A stretch of 64,000 bases of DNA, from the NCBI GenBank assembly GCA_963682055.1, contig OY821741.1, forward strand, positions 23,940,711 to 24,004,710, in the 5' to 3' direction. Below are positions 12,457 to 23,030 of this stretch, piece after piece. The notes under the pieces are model-generated. The model saw only the letters and a program-made list of their open reading frames with translations, made no database searches and was not told the DNA's origin. The number at the start of each line of letters is the position of its first letter. Positions within the stretch are counted from its first letter, which is position 1. The DNA is from Primula veris (lineage: Eukaryota > Streptophyta > Magnoliopsida > Ericales > Primulaceae). The position numbers and the translations under genes are program-made.

Positions 12457-13466
12457 GTTGTTGGTGCTAGATAATGTTGTATTTTAAAATTTATTTATGA
12501 GTTAGTACCTAATGTCGGTTCAAATGGACTTATTAGACAATTGTGTTTGCACTAATATCTTTATATGTTTAAGTATTTGATCATGCATCATGGTGAGTGG
12601 GATTGTTATTGTGTGTATTAGTGTAATTTTCTGTTTAATATCTTATTATTATTCTTAAAAAAATGGAACCTTTGTGGAGATTATGATAAATTTTGAGGAT
12701 AACAGACGTTTTGCTTCATGTCAAATTTGTAGTTCTGTTAGTTTAGCAATATCTACTTTTCTGTTTTACCTGTAGTATAGAGTGCAATTTACTGTGTTTT
12801 GTTCACGTGTTAATTTCTTATCATAATGGCATGGTTGAATTTCTTATGTGTTCATTTACCATTCTCCTAGTTATGTCTGTTTTGTACTTGTCAATAATTA
12901 TTTAAAGGGAGTTGGTTTTGATAGTATTGTTAGTGGCGAGACATGATGAAAATGCATATATTTATATAAGATATAATATTTATACTATATACTATACTAT
13001 CCATGTGAGTGTGTGAAAAAAAGAAAAAAAAAACATTTGAAGGTTAGTAGGGCCCGACTAATTTTCAGATGGGATGTAATGGTTTTGATATTAACGGATT
13101 CTTGATGGATCAATTTGCTACCGGTCTTCTTGAGTAAGTTATATCGCTTACTTGAAATTTTATATCGATGTACAAATGAAGTATTGATTATCTACCGATT
13201 TTCGTAAGTGTGTTGATATAGTTTTATCTTACGTTATTACTATTACTATCTATGTTACTTTGGATATATATAAAAAAAAAAGTAGCCAGGATTCGAAAAG
13301 AAAATGGTTTTTCGTTACAACAATGTTCCTAGTAATTTTCTTCAAGTTTTGTGACAATATTTATTATTATTGTTATTTTTTTTTTATTTGGATGTGTTAT
13401 ACTGACAAATGTAAGGTGATACACGTATAAATGTCTACATAAACAATTAGTTTATTACTTTTTGAT
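12457..13466. other. no gene recognised
   Basis: AT-rich DNA with homopolymer A/T runs near 13020 and 13375. No long open frame and no recognised repeat. Probably still the interior of the element that begins at 7138. Confidence 0.4.
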
Positions 13467-13805
13467 GTGATCTTGATTGCGCTAACAAAGTGTTATTCAC
13501 AAGCCCTTATTTCGACAATTACAAATATAATGGCTAAAGAGTTTAAGGCGACATGTTATGGACTTAGACATGATATTCGGACAGATTACACGGATATGAA
13601 GACTAAAGGGAAACCGAAGCCGAATACGCAGCTGAATATGAGCTCAATTAATGTCCAAGACTTTGTTAATCAGATTGGAGTAGTTAAAGAAGCTTCTAAT
13701 CAAGTTATTTTGGTGGTCATTAAGGTTGATACTTCAAGTGGCTTAAGTTATCAAAAGATTAATGCATCTTTGCTGATTATCAAAAGATTAATGCATCTTT
13801 GCTGA
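13467..13805 (+). CDS. unidentified 112-residue open frame
   Basis: I do not recognise this protein. It is open for 112 codons in an otherwise stop-rich region; an internal methionine at about residue 22 opens a more protein-like stretch (MAKEFKATCYGLRHD). It is basic in its first half, with a KTKGKPKPNTQ segment. No membrane segment, signal peptide or known motif is visible. The last 20 codons come from a 29-bp tandem duplication, so the true C-terminus has probably been altered. It lies just upstream of a gypsy LTR (13921). It could be a fragment of a decayed element gene, or chance. Confidence 0.25.
   Translation: MILIALTKCYSQALISTITNIMAKEFKATCYGLRHDIRTDYTDMKTKGKPKPNTQLNMSSINVQDFVNQIGVVKEASNQVILVVIKVDTSSGLSYQKINASLLIIKRLMHLC
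13748..13805 (+). repeat. 29-bp perfect tandem duplication
   Basis: TTATCAAAAGATTAATGCAT and the nine bases after it are present twice in direct succession (13748-13776, 13777-13805). It looks recent because the two units are identical. Confidence 0.85.
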
Positions 13806-13920
13806 GATTCAATGCATTTGGAGGTGTTAAAGTCCATTATTGAAAAAGTCACGAATTTATAAAGGGGATGAACTCATTGTTGAGTGGTTATGCTGAATTA
13901 GAATGTATATGGTTTTATTT

Positions 13921-14425
13921 TGATGTTTTCTAGGAGTTACATAAGTTGGAAGGTCATATGTCTTATGTACTATGAAACTATGTTTAATTGATGTTTTCTT
14001 TAGGATTTTCCAATTCTTGGAGGCTTGTTCCAAGTATAAATAGAGGTCATTTCAGATTGTAAATATTAAGTTTTTGATTAATATATTTGAGAGTTTTCTC
14101 TTTGGTTCTTCATTGAATTTTCCGAACTTATCAAGGGGTTACCTTGTAGCGTTCAAAACTGACTTATCAATTGGTATCCCGCAACCGTTTGTGGCGTCTT
14201 CACATACCAAGGTTCTCACCTATTTATAGGTGACGGGTCGCGGTTCCATACCATCTAATCATACCAAGGTTCCCACCTCTTTATAGGTGACGGGTCGCGG
14301 TCTTTAGTTTGGCTTTTATTTATTGTTATTTTTATCATTGATTTTATTCTGCATTTGTTCAAGAAACCTGATAGATAGGTCCACCCCTTGGTTGATCTTG
14401 TGTCACCTTAGTCGATCACGCATCA
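13921..14425 (+). repeat. 5' LTR of a second gypsy element
   Basis: About 505 bp with TGAT...ATCA ends. It contains a TATA box at 14035-14043 and a 57-bp tandem repeat (14204-14303; core ACCAAGGTT(C/CC)CACCT). A homologous LTR (roughly 94% identical by eye over its last 400 bp) is at 58334-58846. The start is less certain than the end because the first 80 bp are more diverged. Confidence 0.75.
14035..14043 (+). promoter_or_regulatory. LTR TATA box
   Basis: TATAAATAG, conserved at the matching place in the related LTR (58457-58465). Transcription of the element would start about 30 bp downstream. Confidence 0.6.
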
Positions 14426-14427
14426 TT

Positions 14428-14439
14428 TGGTATCAGAGC
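14428..14439 (+). promoter_or_regulatory. primer binding site, tRNA-iMet
   Basis: TGGTATCAGAGC, two bases after the LTR end GCATCA. It marks 13921-14425 as a 5' LTR and the sequence to the right as element interior. Confidence 0.85.
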
Positions 14440-15099
14440 TTAGGCTCTATCAAGGTTTTAAGTGTCTTGTTATTTTTTTTGTTTTCATTAAAAAAGAAAA
14501 TTATTTCAAAAAAAAAAAAAAACTGATTTGTTAAGTTTATATTGAAAGGTTGTCAAAAAAAAAAGTTGTCATTTCTATTTCTTGTTGAGTCTTGTTATCC
14601 TCGTTAATATATAAAAAAGAAAAAAAGAGAAGAATAAAAAAGAGCACACAAAAAAAAAAGTGCCAAACAAAAAAAATAAAATATAAAAGGATCCAAAAAG
14701 AGCACAAAAAAAAAATATAAATATATAAGTGCCAACGAAAGAGGATTGTCTAATTGTCGTTAAGAGTACTTGTTAAAATTCTGATTTTTTTAGGTGTGTC
14801 ACTTCATTCTATAAAACGTTTGTTCGTATTACCAACTCTTAAACGCTACAAGTAAACGTCTTGTGGTTTATTAAGTTCATAGAGAACCTATAGAGGAAAC
14901 GACGAGTGGATAAGGTTGAGCGAGTGAGAACATATTTGAGTGGAAAAAGGCAGAGTGTGTGAGATTAATAGAGGGTAAAAGCCAATCGAGTGATACACGA
15001 GTGACGAGTGCATATTATTGAGTGTAAAGACATGAGAAAGTGTGTGAGGTCCATTTAATTTTTATCCTAACATCTTATTTGCAGCAAAAAGAATTTCGA
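14440..15099 (+). other. untranslated leader of the gypsy element
   Basis: A-rich leader with several A runs (14508-14521, 14651-14660, 14706-14714) and repeated GAGTG motifs from about 14900 to 15030. No open frame of note until the Gag-like start at 15100. Confidence 0.5.
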
Positions 15100-16078
15100 A
15101 TGAATTCGGGAGAGACTGAAATGAAGTTACAAATGGAGGCCATGATGGGTGAGATGCGAAAAATGATTAACACTGATTTCGAGCAATTAAACAAACGACT
15201 CGATGGGTTACAAAACGCACCTAAAAAACAACAACAAAAGGTCCCAAACTTGTGTGAATGACGAAGAGTCCAACCAAAGAAATCGGAAACTAAAAACAAA
15301 GAGTTTCATAAACACGAATCGACGATGATCAGCCCAATGCGAGTTGGAAGTTTTTCTAATAAAAAGTCATCACAGAGTGAAATGGATGACAAACATTATT
15401 CAAAGCCTAAAGTTCATATCTTCAACTACGAAAAGGATCACTTTGAACCAAGGTAAAACTAAAACTCGAGATTATGGAAAAATATTTGATGAATGCTTTA
15501 AAGTTTTTAGAAAAAATCTCGATGATAGTATATGTCCAAACAATGGTGTTTTAATTAAAAGTGAATTGGCTCATGAGCTTGTTAAGGATGTTAACGAAAA
15601 AGATAAGTTGGTTGATGCAGAGACTAAAGCCATACCTAACGCGCTAGATGGAACGATTAGGAGCGATTTGGAATTACAAAAAGTAAACGCCTTTGAGACC
15701 AGTTGTTTTGTTAATGAAGAGGTGTGTAGCATGACAATTGAAGATCGAGTGAGGTTAAAAGAAAATGAAAAAAAATATGAGTGTGAAAAGAAACAAGAGA
15801 GAAAAGAAAAGAATGAGAGTGAAAAGAAAAACGAGAGTGAAAAGAAAGAGAGTGAAAGTTCAAAAAAATCTGAGATAAAAAGAGAAAGAAAAGAGAGAGG
15901 AAAAGAAGAGATGCTTGGAGAGGAAAGAAAAGAGAGAGAAAATGTGAGCATTTATGTGAGATCAAGTGAGGATTGTTTAAAGACTAACGCTAATGACTAT
16001 TGTTTTCCTAGTGTTTTTCAACATCTATTACAGGTTGGTGAAACTTTAGTTCCCCGTGAGATTGCTATTGGGCTCTGA
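15100..16078 (+). pseudogene. gypsy Gag / protease-region remnant
   Basis: Two frames. 15100-15261 begins MNSGETEMKLQMEAMMGEM and is a short helical start like those of chromovirus Gag proteins. 15344-16078 (244 residues) holds a lysine/glutamate-rich repetitive stretch (KNESEKK, ERKERGKEE) around residues 145-205. It ends in a segment like the linker just before reverse transcriptase in CRM/Reina-type elements (FPSVFQHLLQ near the end). The nucleocapsid zinc knuckle and the protease active site are not visible, so the middle is deleted. A stop at 16076-16078 cuts the frame. Non-functional. Confidence 0.6.
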
Positions 16079-16084
16079 CAATTT

Positions 16085-16430
16085 AAGGGAATCGAACACC
16101 TTGTTAAAGCGAAAGAGGGAATTGGAATTCAGACTTGTCAATGCAAGGAGGGTAAGATGCATATCCAGCTGGAGTATTTCATTGAAATTGGTCTTTACGT
16201 AACCTACGAACAAGGTGTTGGAGCTGTTCTAATGCGAGGAGAATGTCCCATTGCATATTCTAGTCAAGTATAACAAAGGTAATGAGAATATAATGGTTGA
16301 TGCGCCTTCAGGAAGGTATACGTTGCTTTCAACTTTAAATACCAAATTATTTTGTTTTGAATACACTAAAGATTTATATATGCTTGATTATTCAATAAGT
16401 ACATCTAATGGTTTGAGTGGATTGGCGTGA
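16085..16430 (+). pseudogene. gypsy RNase H fragment fused to the RNase H-integrase linker
   Basis: Starting after the stop at 16078, the sequence reads GIEHLVKAKEGIG, matching the conserved start of the polymerase region. About 16205-16267 then encodes EQGVGAVLMRGECPIAY, like the first RNase H strands of gypsy elements. From 16271 the frame continues into NENIMVDAPSGRYTLLST, which resembles the 'ENVVADALSRR' end of RNase H. Reverse transcriptase and most of RNase H are therefore missing. The 3' half (from 16268) is the left end of the large duplication and recurs at 38566. Confidence 0.65.
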
Positions 16431-17374
16431 CTATCTTATTGTTTGTAGTATATATAATGGTGATGCCGGGTGTAAATAGATGTAATGATATTTGTATTAT
16501 ATAAATACAACTAAGTTTTTACAATATAGCGTGATTACGTTTATAACTCTGTGTTTAGAAAGATAGATGGACGAAGAATGCTTTTATTTCAAGGAACCCT
16601 TTGTTTGGTTATCATGGAGTAACTCAACTTTGTTTCCTTTTCTATCATTTTTGTCATCTTAGATCTTTGGTGTATAGTAAATAGGTCGGTGCTCTCAGTT
16701 TGAAATGTTATTGGTTTGGCAAATTATTTATGTATGTAGTGGAGTTGCATAGTTAATATTACGAATTGCTTGTTCGGAATTTGTGGGCACTTGGTCTAAA
16801 GTATTTAAAGTATATATTATGTTTATTTGCAAATGTAAGATGAATTTTGATGGTTTATTTAATTTATTATATTTATGTGGACCGGTACGACAATTTGATA
16901 TAACCTAATCCGTAATTGTTACCCCATTATCTTCTTCATATTTAGAGTGAAATGCATATTTTTTAAGGTTTTAGACCAAATTTACAAGTTTTACAAAACT
17001 ACGGTTACCATATTATTCACCTTATCGAATTAAATATTATCTATTTATGTTCTCATAGTTTAGTATATTACTATAAAATATTTTTTAAACATATTATTGA
17101 TCTTGCATTTGAAAATGAGTGGCTGAGAGTGCTTGTAAAATATAGGGTGATGTGATGTGATAAAGAGAGATGTGAGAAAGGGAAAAGAATTATAATATTT
17201 AAATTATAAGGAGACCGCAAGTCACCGTGAAAATGAGGAAAGTAGATAAGCTGCTTTATATGTAAGGGAGTCTTACAGAATCTGATGCACAGAGATTTTG
17301 AGACTAGTTTCCATGTTTTTAGGGTGAATGCATGAGGGATCTGAAGGTGGTGCTCTTATACACTAAACATATAT
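16431..17374. other. no gene recognised (repeated at 38729-39672)
   Basis: AT-rich sequence between the gypsy fragment and an LTR. It contains short frames below 60 codons and no recognisable motif. It is identical by eye in the second copy. Confidence 0.45.
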
Positions 17375-19388
17375 ACAACTTAAATACTGACATATACACT
17401 ACGGCATACATATATACACATATGGAGAGAGAGAGAGAGTAAGAGAGAGTCACAGCCATAATGAGAAAGGGACCAGACCAGCGACAAAACCAACCGGAGG
17501 TCAGCCTGGTTAGACAACGGTGTGAGGCCATATCGGCGGTGGTTTTCGGGTTTTAGAACAGCCATGTTTTGGGTTATTTCGGGTGCGTTTGGACTCCGTT
17601 TTTCACAATCAAATATATTATTTTGATCTACTCTTCGAGTCATATCTAAAATGTCGTTTTTGAGAGTTTTACTCTAACATGAATTTACATCAATTATAAA
17701 GATCCGTAGCTCGTTTTAATTACGTTTAGGGACTGTTTGAGTACCGTTATTAGGCTGTCCAGATCTGGTTGCGATAGTTCGATGGGTTTTCGGCTTCATT
17801 TGCCAGTTTACAAACGAACTCTCGTTTGGTTTGGTAAGGGGGAAGAAATCAATTTAAACTTTAATTGGCTTAATTGCTTTATTTATTCACTTTTGTGATT
17901 ATTACTCTAATGACTTAATTGCTGGACTTAGTAATATCATTATGTTATGTATATTTGATAATTGACAACTTGTTTTAGCGAATGTGTTATTGAATAAAAT
18001 TGATTTTATCTTAAAAAGTGGATTATAATTGTGTTTATGTATCCAATGCATATTAATCTATTGGTGACCGTTTGTTTTATTTATGTTGACGTGAAACTTT
18101 GTTACTTTGAATTGAATTGGAAAATGAATATGTTAATTTCGATGGGTTGACATAAAATGTTATGTGGCAATTAATTGATTATATTTATTTTGGCTACTAA
18201 GATGAATGTGTGTGTGCATGCGAGTGGGTGTGTGCGTGAGTGTGCAAACTATAGATGGGGTTCCTACGGTAAATTGTAGATAAGGTTTCTATAGGTGTGT
18301 GTGTGTACCGTAAACATGTGTAGATGTGTGTTAGCTACATCGGACTATAGATGTGTGTTACCTATGGTGTGAACTTGCGTAAGAGAAATATCGGTTACAT
18401 TGAGGTTAGCTCCCTCAGAAGCCGACCCCAATTAGGCGCGGTGCTCCGTCTAAATGGGTGAGGGTCTCATTGCACAAAGAGCTCCTATGATGCGGTCCTC
18501 CGTCCAAAGTGTGTTGGTGAAATGTGTGTGTTTTGTTATTAAATATCATTTATATGTTAGCCTTGTGAATTAGTGATGATAATTTTAACATGTAGTTAAT
18601 GACGATATTTATTATTGTGGCGATGAAGTGAGTTCGGTTATTATCATGAATTGTTTTCACGTTGGCTTTGATATTATTTGTATTTGGTTATAATACGTAT
18701 TTATGACATTTTGTTATATATATATTTACGAGGTTGAGTGTATGCCCATTGATTTAAAGTGAAGATTGTTTTCTTACCTTTTTTACCTTTTCTGTACATT
18801 TTGTTCCCAATTGATGTACATGTGCACCTAGTTATGAAGACGCTTAGAGTTGCTTTCTCGTGAAATTGGTTAATATGTATACAACCTTTACTTTGAGCAT
18901 GTTAGGTTTTGTATTTTATACAACTCAGTGTTACTTGTTTCATTTAAAACAATTATTGATATTGTATTTGTATCTTGCGGATTGTTATGTAACAAATATG
19001 TTTTACCATTGTTGGGTTTTATGAAATCGTGTTGGCGAATCTCTTTTGTTTGAATGATTTCTATGAGCAGATTTTGTTTGATTGAAATAAATAAAAATGT
19101 AAAGGTCATGCCGAAATTTCTATTTGTTGTTTATTGGTTTTATTACTCATTTATTTAACGTTGATGATGGATGACTACCCTTAGGTCATACGATCATCAA
19201 ATGTTTATTTTTTTTTCAAACGTTTTGTCTAAGTTTTTATAAAAAAACTCATGATACGCCTAGCGTCATTTATGTTTTGGTTGAGTTGTTCCCCAAAATG
19301 TTGTGTAATGTACGTTTATTCCCATTTTCTTTTAAAAAAAATTTATTTAAATTCACAACTCGGATCATCCAGAATCTGGGGTGTGACA
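17375..19388 (+). repeat. gypsy LTR, same family as 7138-9512
   Basis: It shares with the LTR at 7138 the block from GGTTTGGTAAGGG through the GGTTCCTA repeats to the end, CAGAATCTGGGGTGTGACA at 19388. It also keeps a GC-richer block (about 17430-17830) that the LTR at 7138 lacks. No primer site follows, so it is a 3' or solo LTR. The next five bases are CATTT, one transition away from CGTTT before 7138. The left boundary is approximate; no TGTAAC start was found. Confidence 0.65.
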
Positions 19389-20044
19389 CATTTTTTGTTG
19401 CTAAAAGGAAAAATACAAGCGGCAGCAGGATAAGTCATATTCGGTATAACTAGATGAACCACAATAGTCTCATTACTCGAGGTTTTTCAATGAGTTGAAC
19501 CAATTTGTAGATGAACATTGTTTGATTCGATTGATGAGAACGCTGAAGAGTTGGAGTCAAATAAATTCGGTGAAGACAAACATAATCTCTGTGCACTATT
19601 ATTTGTTTCCAGGGATAGAGGTGGTGCCTCATCAGTGTTAGCTAGACGTTCGGTAAGAAAGTAAGAAACCAAAAAGAAAAGAAAGTTGCTTGATTTCAGT
19701 TTTCTATACCAGGTAGAGGCTATGAAATCCTTGACGTGAGCAAGGATGTTTGGTCAGTTTAGTACTCTGCTATTGATAACAATTTGTACCCCAATTAAAA
19801 CATTTTTCTATTTTGTACACCAAACTACCCAATTTTGGGGTATCTATGTCACTTCCTAAAAAAATTTGATGATAAAACTTTTTAAAAAATTGAAATACTG
19901 GATACAGTTTTTCCATTTTTCCAATTTTGTAAACTGATGACTAAACTACATAAATTTTGAGGTATTTATGTTACTCCCTTTAAAAATATTATAATGATTC
20001 GTTTTACAAAATCGAAATAATGGGTACAACTAATTTTTTTTTTT
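19389..20044. other. no gene recognised (repeated at 41687-42341)
   Basis: AT-rich; frames at 19450-19672 on the minus strand are under 65 codons and show no domain. A TTTTG/AAATTG-rich imperfect repeat lies at about 19790-20045. Confidence 0.4.
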
Positions 20045-20194
20045 AAAAAGGATAACCCATATATATATGCTCATAAACATCACTCACACTTCCAAGAATT
20101 TCAAAATAACATTGAAGTAATCAAACAACAACTCCAATGATCTTTTTGTCAGAGGGTACATTCTGGGTCCTATATATGTACACATTATATGTTT

Positions 20195-20957
20195 TTAATT
20201 GCAATGCCTCAGAGGTTCAAAAATATTCACATGTATACTCTTCACTTATCTCTGCAAGAATGAGAAGATTGGCGTAAGGTGTCATTTTCACTGGGAAATC
20301 ATCAGCCTTGGCAGAATGGAAGATGACACCTCCAAAGCCTCTATTGTTGGATGATCAGAACTAAATTCTGTGGGAATTCGATTTCATATGCACCAAGAAC
20401 ATCATTAATAAAACTTGTCAGCACACAAGCGCAATCAAATAAATAAGCAAGTGATACGGTTAGATGCAAAATTAAATTTTGCCTCCACAATATTTTAACT
20501 CTGAATACTCCGCATTAAGAGCCACTAAACTTCAAAGTTACTTCAAAATTGGACAGCATGGGAACTTATTATTGCATAAGAAAAGCAGATTTTAACTCAA
20601 TTATGTCAACCTTAGACGTTCATAAAACAGACACATGACAAGGAATAATTTTGTAATCAAACTAGTAAGGCAGAGCAAATTTGCATGTAAAGACTAAGCA
20701 ATTTACCAGGTTGTGTTTCAATCTGTTGTCAGATGCAAAGTTTACTATTTACAGCTTCGTTCACTTCTTCTGTTGGAAGTTGAAGTTAACATTTAAGAAG
20801 TAAGCATACAATTTTAGGGGATTTATATTGTAATCAAATCAAAGTATATATAGTAAGATAGCACAAATATGCATGTAAAATCTAAGCAATTCACCTGGTT
20901 GTGTTTCAATGTGTTGTTCGATACAAATCATACTATTTCCAACTTCATTCGGTTCTT
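20195..20957 (-). pseudogene. DRB-like gene, 3'-end fragment (copy 1)
   Basis: Homologous to the last exons of the DRB-like gene at 44593-46743. On the minus strand it keeps two versions of the 63-nt penultimate exon, both with AG and GT splice edges: 20957-20895, which reads EEPNEVGNSMICIEQHIETQ and is open, and 20769-20707, which has an in-frame TGA. The last exon starts at 20367 and reads PYANLLILAEISEEY before a frameshift and early stop. The two dsRNA-binding-domain exons are absent, so this is a truncated tandem copy. An identical segment occurs at 42492-43254. Confidence 0.75.
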
Positions 20958-21549
20958 CTGTCATGTTAGAAATTGAATTAAACATTCGAGAAGTAAGATT
21001 TATTGTTATTGTAAGCAATTATGAAATAATAAGGCATTAGTGTCGCCTTTAAAAATAAGCTTCTAACTGGAAATGATTACGCTACAGGAGATTTCATTTC
21101 TATAGCAATAAGCTTTAGCTACAAAATCCGCAAGCTATGTGGACCAATCATGTGTATAGAAAAAGTCATTAATGTTTCATTGGCTCATACGACATTCATG
21201 TGAGTATGAAGGATTTATTTCTTGCCATAGTTTGACAATAACTTTACAATGGTCTATGCCTAAACATGAAGATAGTAGATTTCGTCAACTCATAATCACT
21301 ATCGTAATAAGTAATCCGAATTTTCATAATTCTTTTCACCGGAATTTTCTATATAGCAGAACTAGAATTTGGTTACGGTTAAAAATTTATGTATTCACCG
21401 TGTTACTAAAATGAGGTAGAATAATATTTTAGGGAAAATGTAAAGTCGGTAACACTTTCAAAACTATATTAAGGAAAGAACCAGTCTCCTAAAACTATTC
21501 AAGTTTGAGGCTAATTCCACCTAATTAAGCAAAGAAACTCAAAAAAAAA
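20958..21549. other. unique flank next to the Tat insertion (repeated at 43255-43846)
   Basis: Similarity to the DRB-like locus ends near 21030. The rest is AT-rich with one 80-codon plus-strand frame (21172-21414) with no recognisable domain. It ends in the GGATC target site at 21550-21554. Confidence 0.4.
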
Positions 21550-21554
21550 GGATC

Positions 21555-22129
21555 TGATAAAGCCATAACTTTGGTCGGTCACGTTAGGCTTTTCAACAAT
21601 AATATAATGGTAAATCAACTATAAATAATGGACACTTCTTGATATTTATTATTGCTCGGATTATTATCCTTATTCGGACTATTACACTTGCTCGGATCAG
21701 TATCTCTGTATTACAATTGTGCTCGATTTGACTACTTAATCTCTCTTCTTGGTGTTTCTCCCCTTTTATTCGGTACTCGTCTTTATCTTTGCTCGGTTTA
21801 TTTCTTGGCATGATAAGCTTTAACTAGTTTATCTCTTTTCTCAACTTCTCTCTATAATTTTTGGATAGATTTTCTGGTCCGTTTCTATGGGGGGTAGTTG
21901 GCTATTTATAGGCCACTACGCCTTTTAGGATGTTGACAAATGTCCCAATCTCAGGAGGTTTCTCAGATATGGGTCCCTAGTTAAGTGGGCTTGGGCTTTT
22001 GGTTATATCTACCTTTATTCTCTTATGAAAGGCATGAGATGACCCATTTAAGCGTTGGATACCCGTTTTAAAAAGGAGGTTGATTATTACCCGAATAGAA
22101 TATTCGGGTCAAACTTTTATGTTCTATCA
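21555..22129 (-). repeat. Tat element 3' LTR
   Basis: 575 bp. On the minus strand it runs TGATAGAACATAAAAG to GGCTTTATCA; extended inverted ends TGATA...TATCA. Flanked on the outside by GGATC (21550-21554). Matches 37926-38488 and 43852-44426. Confidence 0.92.
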
Positions 22130-22148
22130 ACTGCTCCCTGACTTCCTC
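22130..22148 (-). promoter_or_regulatory. Tat element polypurine tract
   Basis: Minus strand GAGGAAGTCAGGGAGCAGT directly abuts the 3' LTR. It is purine-rich with two interruptions and is the expected plus-strand primer. Confidence 0.65.
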
Positions 22149-22367
22149 GGTGTGGTTTCCACGTCGAGGGAGTCATGATTGGTCTGTCGAAGAGATTACT
22201 TCGGTTGGGCTGTTTCCTATGTTTCATTCAACAAATGCCCCTAATTACAACTGCTCTTTGGGACCCATTTAATGTCTTGGGAACTCGCAAACTGGTGATT
22301 TAATTTTGATATGACCCTCGATCTCTTTCTTCGAGGAAACCCTTGACCTTTCCAAAGATCCATTTAC
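22149..22367 (+). promoter_or_regulatory. upstream region of the first antisense gene
   Basis: Between the polypurine tract and the first TATA box of the antisense cluster. It holds GAGG/CTCG-type motifs (ACTTCGGTTGGG, CTTCGAGG) but nothing I can name. It would act as the promoter of the gene at 22425. Confidence 0.3.
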
Positions 22368-22375
22368 TATAAAGA
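22368..22375 (+). promoter_or_regulatory. TATA box of antisense unit 1
   Basis: CTATAAAGAGG, about 57 bp before the ATG at 22425; the surrounding A/T-poor sequence makes it stand out. Confidence 0.55.
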
Positions 22376-22424
22376 GGGAATACCATTCCCACAATTACTT
22401 ATCCCATCACCATCTTGTGATTTA

Positions 22425-22736
22425 ATGGCTTCTCCCAATAGTTCTTCTGGAGATAATTCTTCGGATTATGTCGCTTACTTGGAGAATGAAGTTAAGAAGG
22501 CTCGCGTTACGAAAAGGAAGCTGGCGGACGTGACCAAAAGGTTGTCTGATATGGACGCGGCTCATCACTTGACGATGGCCGATCTGGATTGGGCCTTTGA
22601 ACGTATAAAGAGGCTCGAGGCTTCCCTGGCTAAGGAAAAGGCAGCAAAGAGGGCCTATAAGCTCGCTTTCAAGGAGCTGCATGATCGGTCCAAGCCGGGG
22701 TCGGAGGGCGCTAAAGCAAGCTCTTCCTCGGAATAA
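22425..22736 (+). CDS. antisense unit 1: small coiled-coil protein
   Basis: 103 residues, starting MASPNSSSGD at the first ATG after the TATA box. A serine-rich start is followed by YVAYLENEVKK and then a charged, almost wholly helical region (about residues 18-90) with coiled-coil character (LADVTKRLSDM, RIKRLEASLAKEK). It ends in a serine-rich tail. The pattern ending KRAYKLAFKELHDRSK is shared with unit 2 (23031), so the two are tandem duplicates. It lies on the strand opposite gag-pol, between integrase and the 3' LTR. A polyadenylation-like AATAAAA occurs at about 22803. Function unknown; coiled coils suggest self-association or binding to a partner such as Gag, but that is inference. 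Confidence 0.65.
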   Translation: MASPNSSSGDNSSDYVAYLENEVKKARVTKRKLADVTKRLSDMDAAHHLTMADLDWAFERIKRLEASLAKEKAAKRAYKLAFKELHDRSKPGSEGAKASSSSE

Positions 22737-22970
22737 TTAGTCTCTTGTGATTTCTTTGTAATTAGGCATCATTTCCAAGTTGTAACCGAATTATTGAAAA
22801 TATTAATAAAATATTTCCTACTTTTATTCCTGTCTGTTTGTTTCCTTAATACCTCATTGGATGACTCAATTGGAACTTGGAAATTGTTGTTAATTAGCCT
22901 TGAATGCCCTTGGGAAGTTCATGAGGGTTGTTCTTTCTTTGAGATGATCATTAATATGTCCCTCATTTTT

Positions 22971-22981
22971 CCCTATAAAAA
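22971..22981 (+). promoter_or_regulatory. TATA box of antisense unit 2
   Basis: CCTATAAAAAGG, about 58 bp before the ATG at 23031, the same spacing as unit 1. Confidence 0.6.
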
Positions 22982-23030
22982 GGGGGCTGCACTGTCTTCT
23001 TTGTGTAATTCATTCCTTATTAACAAACAA

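Larger units (their letters stand above)
16268..22129 (+). repeat. 22-kb tandem duplication, copy 1 segment shared with copy 2
   Basis: Nearly identical to 38566-44426 at a constant offset of 22298, changing to 22297 after a one-base length change in a T/A run near 20035. By eye I found only one substitution (18461 A versus 40759 T) and that indel before the Tat LTR. The shared block ends with the Tat LTR. The duplicated unit in copy 1 continues through the whole Tat element to 38488. Confidence 0.92.

Noticed and set aside
15571..15965. Minus-strand frames of 84-126 codons opposite the gypsy Gag remnant
   Set aside because: Their translation is Ser/Phe/Leu low complexity, the mirror of the Lys/Glu-rich Gag repeat; no start context or domain.
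22794..23030. The longer 183-codon version of antisense unit 2 starting at 22794
   Set aside because: The extra N-terminal part crosses the polyadenylation region of unit 1 and the TATA box of unit 2 and is AT-rich; the ATG at 23031 aligns with the start of unit 1.
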